Of a stretch of DNA of 19,139 nucleotides, positions 15,050-19,139 are shown piece by piece. The notes beneath the pieces were generated by a model. It had not been told where the DNA came from and searched no databases. It worked only from the letters and a program-made list of their open reading frames with translations. The stretch covers positions 1-19,139 of the forward strand of contig JAAYUR010000437.1 in NCBI GenBank assembly GCA_012517645.1, read 5' to 3'. Origin of the DNA: Treponema sp. (GTDB taxonomy: Bacteria; Spirochaetota; Spirochaetia; Treponematales; UBA12059). The translations under genes and the position numbers were made by a program. How positions within the stretch are numbered: position 1 is the stretch's first letter; each line of letters begins with the position of its first letter.

Positions 15050-16567
15050 ATGAGAACGGAACTGAAGAAACTGATCGATCTGGACCGGGAGCGCGTCCTT
15101 GTAACCCACATCGCCTCCCTCTTGGCCTGGGACCAGGAAACCCACATGCCCCCCGGGGCGGAGGAGGAGCGGGCCGAACAGCTAGCCTGGCTGGAGGGGG
15201 CGGCCCACGAGAAAGCCGTGAACCCCCGGATCGGCGAATACCTTTCAGCCCTGGGCTGTTCGGATTCGAACCCTCGGGGAGACCCGGGCCTGGGCGGCGA
15301 CGCCGGCGCCTTCCTGCGGCTTCTGTACAGGAACTATACCCGGGAGGTGAAGCTCCCCGCGGACCTGGTGACCGAAACCGCCAAGGCCCAGAGCCTCGGC
15401 CAGGCGGCCTGGGTTCGGGCTCGGTCCGAAAACGACTTTGCCGCCTTCCGTCCTCACCTGGAACGGATCCTGGACCTCAAGAGGCAGGCCGCCGTCTGCC
15501 TGGATCCGACCAAGAAGCCCTACGACGTCCTTCTGGACCTCTTCGAGCCCGGGAGCGACGAAGCCCAGGTCCGCGGGGTCTTCGAGCCCCTGCGCAAGGA
15601 CTTGGCGGCCCTCCTGGCCAAAATCCGGTCCCGTCCCCAGGTGGACGACTCCTTCCTCCGCAAGCCCTGTTCCAAGGAAGCCCAGAGGACCGCCAGCCGC
15701 TATTTCATGGAGCTCCTGGGGTACGATCTCCGGCGCGGCCGATTGGACGTCACCGCCCATCCCTTCACGACCACCGTGGGCCGGGCGGATGTTCGGATCA
15801 CCACCCGCTACGATGAGGGCTACTTCCTTTCCAGCCTCTTCTCCACGATCCACGAGACAGGACACGCCCTGTACGAGCAGGGAGTGAACCCCCCGCCCGA
15901 ATACGCGGGAACCTGCCTGGCCGACGGGGCATCCATGGGCATCCACGAGTCCCAATCCCGCATGTGGGAGAACGTGGTCGGCCGCAGCCGCTCCTTCTGG
16001 AGCCGGGAATACCCGGCCCTGCGGGCCGTTCTGGGCGAGGTCCTGTCCGGAGTGTCCCTGGACGAGTTCCTGCGGGGGATCAACAAGGTGGAGCCCTCCC
16101 TGATCCGGACCGAGGCGGACGAGGTCACCTACGGGCTCCACATCATACTGCGCTTCGAGATGGAGGCGGACCTCCTCTCGGGCCGCCTGGAGGTAAAGGA
16201 CGTCCCGGCCGCGTGGAACGCCAAGACTAAGGACCTCCTGGGCATCGAGCCGCCCAGCGACTCCAAGGGCTGTCTCCAGGATGTACATTGGTCCGCGGGG
16301 CTCTTCGGCTATTTCCCCAGCTATTCCCTGGGCAACCTCTACGCGGCCCAGTTCGTCCAAGCCCTTCGCAGGGACCTGGACCTGGACTCCTGTCTGAAAG
16401 CCGGAGACTACGCCTCCGTGCTCGGCTGGCTCCGGAAGAAGATCCACGCGTCCGGGGCCGCCCTGCTCCCGAAGGAGCTGTGCGAGGGCGTGACCGGGAA
16501 GCCCCTGGACGCCGGGCACTTCGTGGACTACCTGAACCGCAAGTACTCGGAGATCTATGGGTTCTGA
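15050..16567 (+). CDS. M32-family metallocarboxypeptidase (carboxypeptidase Taq type)
   Basis: Zinc-dependent carboxypeptidase that removes C-terminal residues from peptides; cytosolic, probably peptide turnover. 505 residues, as usual for the family (~500). Zinc motif HETGH at His268-His272 (STIHETGHALYEQGV), third ligand in GIHESQSRMWEN (Glu300), HPFTTTVGRADVRITTRY before the active site, and DVHWSAGLFGYFPSYSLGNL near the C-terminus, all signature M32 stretches. The N-terminus LLAWDQETHMPPGA is also typical. ATG at 15050 follows GAGGTGGATC, close to the anti-Shine-Dalgarno complement; the open frame extends upstream to 14876 but that part is not supported. The stop overlaps the next gene by 11 bp. 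Confidence 0.95.
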   Translation: MRTELKKLIDLDRERVLVTHIASLLAWDQETHMPPGAEEERAEQLAWLEGAAHEKAVNPRIGEYLSALGCSDSNPRGDPGLGGDAGAFLRLLYRNYTREVKLPADLVTETAKAQSLGQAAWVRARSENDFAAFRPHLERILDLKRQAAVCLDPTKKPYDVLLDLFEPGSDEAQVRGVFEPLRKDLAALLAKIRSRPQVDDSFLRKPCSKEAQRTASRYFMELLGYDLRRGRLDVTAHPFTTTVGRADVRITTRYDEGYFLSSLFSTIHETGHALYEQGVNPPPEYAGTCLADGASMGIHESQSRMWENVVGRSRSFWSREYPALRAVLGEVLSGVSLDEFLRGINKVEPSLIRTEADEVTYGLHIILRFEMEADLLSGRLEVKDVPAAWNAKTKDLLGIEPPSDSKGCLQDVHWSAGLFGYFPSYSLGNLYAAQFVQALRRDLDLDSCLKAGDYASVLGWLRKKIHASGAALLPKELCEGVTGKPLDAGHFVDYLNRKYSEIYGF

Positions 16568-17342
16568 CCTGGCCGCGGGAGGGGCGGGCTGGGCGGCGTC
16601 CGCCCTCGGGGGGCTCTCCCTGGGGGCGGCGGCCGCCTTGGTCCTGGACCTCCTCTTCGCCCGGGGTTCCGAGAGGAAGGCGCGGCGCCGCCGGGACCTA
16701 AGCCTCGTGTTCCTCTGCCTGGCCTGGGCGGTGCTGTGCGCGGCGGTCCTCCTGATCGTGCCCCCCAAGGCCCTGCTATCGGACCGGACCCTCTGGATCT
16801 GGGCAGGGTCTTGGTGCGTGCTGGGCTGCCTGGCCGCGGTCTTTCCGGGCCCTATCGGGATACCCCTGGCGGTGCTGGCCCTCTCCCTCCTGGGCCTGAC
16901 CGCGGCGGAGGCCTCGGCCTGGCACGCTCTTTCTCCGGGACGGGAGATCGCCCGCCTTGTACCCTACCAGGCGGATGCCTCGGGGGCGGCCGGAGATCTT
17001 GCCGTGCCGGACCGCAACGCGGTGCCCGTGCTCTCCCGGGTGGCCCTGGCCGGACGGGAATGCTCCCTGGAAGCCCGGGTCCTGGACCTGGGGGGACCGC
17101 TGGGGTATCTGTTCGGTCCCCGGCGATACAAGCTATCGCGTCTTCTGGACGCCGAGGGTTCCGAGCTGATGACGTTCCCTCTCAAGAGGGGGCCGCTCAC
17201 GATCCTGATCGGCGGGAAGGATCTCCGGCTTCCCTGGATTTCCCTGCGCACGGTCCGGAGTCCCGTCCTGCCCCTGGAGACCCTTCGTCCCCTCTCCTGG
17301 TCCTTCGACGCGGACGCCCGTCTCCGGGTCCTGTCTCCTTGA
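16557..17342 (+). CDS. Membrane protein of unknown function, four predicted helices
   Basis: A 261-residue protein that starts inside the end of the carboxypeptidase gene (ATG 16557, 11-bp overlap, GGAG at 16549-16552), so it is likely translationally coupled to it. Four hydrophobic segments: about 12-34, 48-69, 79-97 and 99-117. The loop 36-47 (RGSERKARRRRD) is strongly basic and probably cytoplasmic, which would put both the N-terminus and the C-terminal domain (about 118-261) outside. That domain looks soluble and beta-rich, without a motif I recognise. Base use and spacing match the neighbours. It ends 22 bp from the convergent next gene with no obvious terminator. Whether it works with the peptidase is unknown. 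Confidence 0.75.
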   Translation: MGSDLAAGGAGWAASALGGLSLGAAAALVLDLLFARGSERKARRRRDLSLVFLCLAWAVLCAAVLLIVPPKALLSDRTLWIWAGSWCVLGCLAAVFPGPIGIPLAVLALSLLGLTAAEASAWHALSPGREIARLVPYQADASGAAGDLAVPDRNAVPVLSRVALAGRECSLEARVLDLGGPLGYLFGPRRYKLSRLLDAEGSELMTFPLKRGPLTILIGGKDLRLPWISLRTVRSPVLPLETLRPLSWSFDADARLRVLSP

Positions 17343-17364
17343 GCGAAACGCGCGGTCGAGGTCG

Positions 17365-18903
17365 CTAGCCGGCCCGCCGCGCTCTCCTTCGGGGAGGCTT
17401 GCCGGGCGGGGAACCCAAGGCTCGGGCCGAATCGTCCAGCCCGGCCAGGGGAGGCACCAGCCGGGTATCCACGATCTGGCCGATCCGGACGGCGATGACG
17501 TTGAACACAAAAAACCCCAGGTCCGCCCAGGAGTAGGGAACCCAGATCCTGCGGCGGGCCGAGTCCCGGTCGATCGTCTCGTAGCGGAACCCCTCCGGGA
17601 AGGCCTTCAGGTCCTCTTCGTCGCAGTGGACGATCCGATCCCGGGACTTCTCCTCGATCTTGCGCTTAAGGCGCAGGTATTTCTCCCGGGCGGTCGGCGG
17701 CAGGAGTCCTCCCCCCAGCACGAGTTCCTGGAAATTCTTCCGAAATTTTTCCCCGTCGATCTCCATGAACTTGAGGAACCGGGCCCGGGAAATGTAGGAA
17801 TAATCGCAATCCATCCCGAAGGATCCCATTGACATCTGGATGAGCTCCTGGAGGTAGAGCATCAGCTTATGGGCGTTCCGGAGGAAGAGGTAGTCCGGGT
17901 CGGGGCTTCCCCGGGAATCCTCGGAGTCGAAGCCGATCTGCGAGAGCCCGTACCCCACATTCCGCATGGCGCAGACATAGTCGTACACGCGGTTCACGAA
18001 ATACTTCATGGAGAAGTACCAGACCGGGGGGGACGCGAAGGGCACCTTTCGGAACACAGTATAGCAGTACCGGCCGAAGGCCCGGGAGCCGATGACGGCC
18101 CGGGTCTGGATCTGCTCGCAGGTGTATTCTTCCAGGATCGTCAAGGGCTTCTTGTCCATGCGGATCTTCATGAAGGAGTTCTTGGCGCTTCGGAGGCCCA
18201 GGAAGTGCTCGAAGAGGCAGGAATCCGGCAGGGCGCTCACCTTGGAGAATACCTGGACCCTAAGCTCGGGATGGTCCTTGAACACGAAGATGCTCTTTTC
18301 GTTGCTCTTGTAGAACAAGGCGGCGCCCAGCCGCCGCTCCGGATCCGGATGGGTCAGGGCGGCGGATACGGAGCGGACATCCTGGATGGTGTACTCCGGA
18401 TGGATCTCGATGAGGATGCCGAAGCGGTCAAAGGCCTCCTTGCGGAGCTTCTTGAGCTCTCGATCCAGGGCCGCCCGTCCGGACGGGGAAACCTCGTCGG
18501 AGAGCACGAAATTGAGGTCCGCGTCGGAGCAGGACTGGACGCCTACGTCGTTATAGGCCGAGAACATCCGGCCCAGGCCGAAGAGGAAGAGCTTTTCAGC
18601 CAAGTCGGGTTTCAGGGAGGGCAGGAAGACGCCGTTCACCCAGTTCCGGAGCACGAAGGAGCTCAGGTCCTTGCGGGGGCGAAGGTAGTCGTCCTCGATG
18701 GATCTCGGATCCAGGGTGTGGAAGTCCAGGTCCCGTATGGCCCGGTTCTTGGCCAGGAAGACGTCGGTGATGAACTTGCGGCGGGTCTGCAGGTCCGCGC
18801 CCTCCCGGACAAGGGCGTCGAAGCGTTTTTGGAGGGAGTCGTAGTCGATGTGACGAAGGGCCTTTTCGGGGGCTTCTCTGGATGCGGACCTGGGGTCCTT
18901 CAT
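17365..18903 (-). CDS. Nucleotidyltransferase-like protein of unknown function
   Basis: A 512-residue protein. The stretch from Gly109 (GLGRMF, then SDADLNFVL with Asp127 and Asp129) has the glycine turn and Asp-x-Asp of the Pol-beta nucleotidyltransferase superfamily, as in GlnD or DUF294 proteins; FGILIEIHPEYT (about 158-170) may provide the third acidic residue. The assignment is by pattern only. The rest is mostly helical with conserved-looking aromatic stretches (PPVWYFSMKYFVNRVYDYV). Near the C-terminus ADLGFFVFNVIAVRIGQIV is hydrophobic and could touch the membrane, ending in a basic RRRARRAG tail. ATG at 18903 is chosen because the longer TTG start at 18969 lies between the -35 and -10 of its promoter. 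Probably transcribed alone. The substrate is unknown. Confidence 0.75.
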   Translation of the reverse strand: MKDPRSASREAPEKALRHIDYDSLQKRFDALVREGADLQTRRKFITDVFLAKNRAIRDLDFHTLDPRSIEDDYLRPRKDLSSFVLRNWVNGVFLPSLKPDLAEKLFLFGLGRMFSAYNDVGVQSCSDADLNFVLSDEVSPSGRAALDRELKKLRKEAFDRFGILIEIHPEYTIQDVRSVSAALTHPDPERRLGAALFYKSNEKSIFVFKDHPELRVQVFSKVSALPDSCLFEHFLGLRSAKNSFMKIRMDKKPLTILEEYTCEQIQTRAVIGSRAFGRYCYTVFRKVPFASPPVWYFSMKYFVNRVYDYVCAMRNVGYGLSQIGFDSEDSRGSPDPDYLFLRNAHKLMLYLQELIQMSMGSFGMDCDYSYISRARFLKFMEIDGEKFRKNFQELVLGGGLLPPTAREKYLRLKRKIEEKSRDRIVHCDEEDLKAFPEGFRYETIDRDSARRRIWVPYSWADLGFFVFNVIAVRIGQIVDTRLVPPLAGLDDSARALGSPPGKPPRRRARRAG

Positions 18904-18959
18904 TCGCGGGGGCCTCGACCTCGGATGTGTACGCACGGTCCGGAAGCGCGCGTCGATCC

Positions 18960-18987
18960 ATTGTAGCAATTATATCTAAATTGTCAA
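18960..18987 (-). promoter_or_regulatory. Strong sigma70-type promoter in an AT-rich island
   Basis: On the - strand TTGACA (18987-18982, perfect), 16-bp spacer, TACAAT (18965-18960, one mismatch). The spacer itself is AT-rich and includes TATAAT. Start expected near 18953, leader about 50 nt to the ATG at 18903. Confidence 0.8.
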
Positions 18988-19041
18988 TGTTCCCGGCGGG
19001 ACCGTATATCGGCTCCGACCGGATCCCCCCCGGACCCGCGG

Positions 19042-19083
19042 CCCGACCGGGCTAGGCCGGCGGGTCGGGGGTCGGGGGTCGGG
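19042..19083. repeat. GGGTCGG tandem repeat with G-quadruplex pattern
   Basis: Three copies of GGGTCGG (19062-19082) plus one more G give four G-runs of 3 to 5 separated by TC. CCCGACC at 19042-19048 is the reverse complement of part of the unit, so the opposite strand can also pair as a hairpin. Confidence 0.7.
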
Positions 19084-19095
19084 TTCCGGTCCGGC

Positions 19096-19139
19096 TTATT
19101 CGTCCGCGCCGAGCGTCGAGGACAGGATCGGGGTTTTAG
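19096..19139 (-). CDS. Possible 3' end of a gene cut by the right window edge
   Basis: On the - strand a frame runs in from the window end and stops with TAA at 19096, reading KTPILSSTLGADE. An acidic tail right before a stop and a G/C-rich hairpin spacer downstream (19042-19083) are compatible with a real gene end, and the neighbour on this strand has its own promoter. Only 13 residues are seen, so no product can be named. Confidence 0.35.
   Translation of the reverse strand, partial: KTPILSSTLGADE

Noticed and set aside
15245..16768. 507-codon open frame on the - strand
   Set aside because: Antisense to the M32 carboxypeptidase, whose motifs are intact; composition typical of a shadow.
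17869..18966. 365-codon open frame on the + strand
   Set aside because: Mirror of the nucleotidyltransferase-like gene; Gly/Val/Glu-rich shadow without motif or ribosome-binding site.

Overview
The window is about 19.1 kb of strongly GC-rich (by eye about two thirds), gene-dense bacterial chromosome. It holds eleven full protein genes, one gene cut by the left edge and possibly one cut by the right edge. A lipoprotein signal, a membrane-bound diguanylate cyclase, CheW chemotaxis and EpmA/EF-P point to a motile diderm. The mix of genes resembles high-GC relatives of Treponema/Spirochaeta (Spirochaetota); that placement is inference from overall resemblance, not proof. I see no phage, insertion sequence, CRISPR array, tRNA or rRNA. 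These are mostly housekeeping genes with several less-characterised proteins among them.

Layout, + strand, left part: glyA (3' part), then a repeat-rich hairpin spacer, then a two-domain cyclic-nucleotide-binding protein with its own sigma70-type promoter, then a QueG-like iron-sulfur protein. A second promoter starts cheW, followed at 28 bp by epmA, which overlaps by ATGA a dCache-HAMP-GGDEF diguanylate cyclase. After a spacer with a weak promoter comes efp, the substrate of EpmA, then a structured repeat element that runs into the 5' end of a two-domain RsmC-like methyltransferase.

Middle, - strand: an operon read right to left from a promoter near 14.93-14.96 kb: a membrane-anchored beta-propeller protein, a TPR lipoprotein, and recG, with gaps of only 17 and 20 bp. 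The promoter has a perfect 6-3-6 dyad in its -35/-10 spacer. Divergent from it on the + strand are an M32 carboxypeptidase and an overlapping four-helix membrane protein of unknown function.

Right end, - strand: a nucleotidyltransferase-like protein of unknown function with a very good promoter in an AT-rich island, then a G-rich tandem repeat with a G-quadruplex pattern, and the possible 3' end of one more gene.

Functional links: epmA and efp form an enzyme/substrate pair for translating polyproline stretches (EpmB, which supplies beta-lysine, is not in the window). CheW and the diguanylate cyclase connect the same transcription unit to motility signalling. The propeller and TPR lipoprotein are likely envelope partners, with recG carried downstream. 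Several start sites were reassigned from Shine-Dalgarno and promoter positions: 1394, 14909 and 18903. The methyltransferase start remains unresolved.
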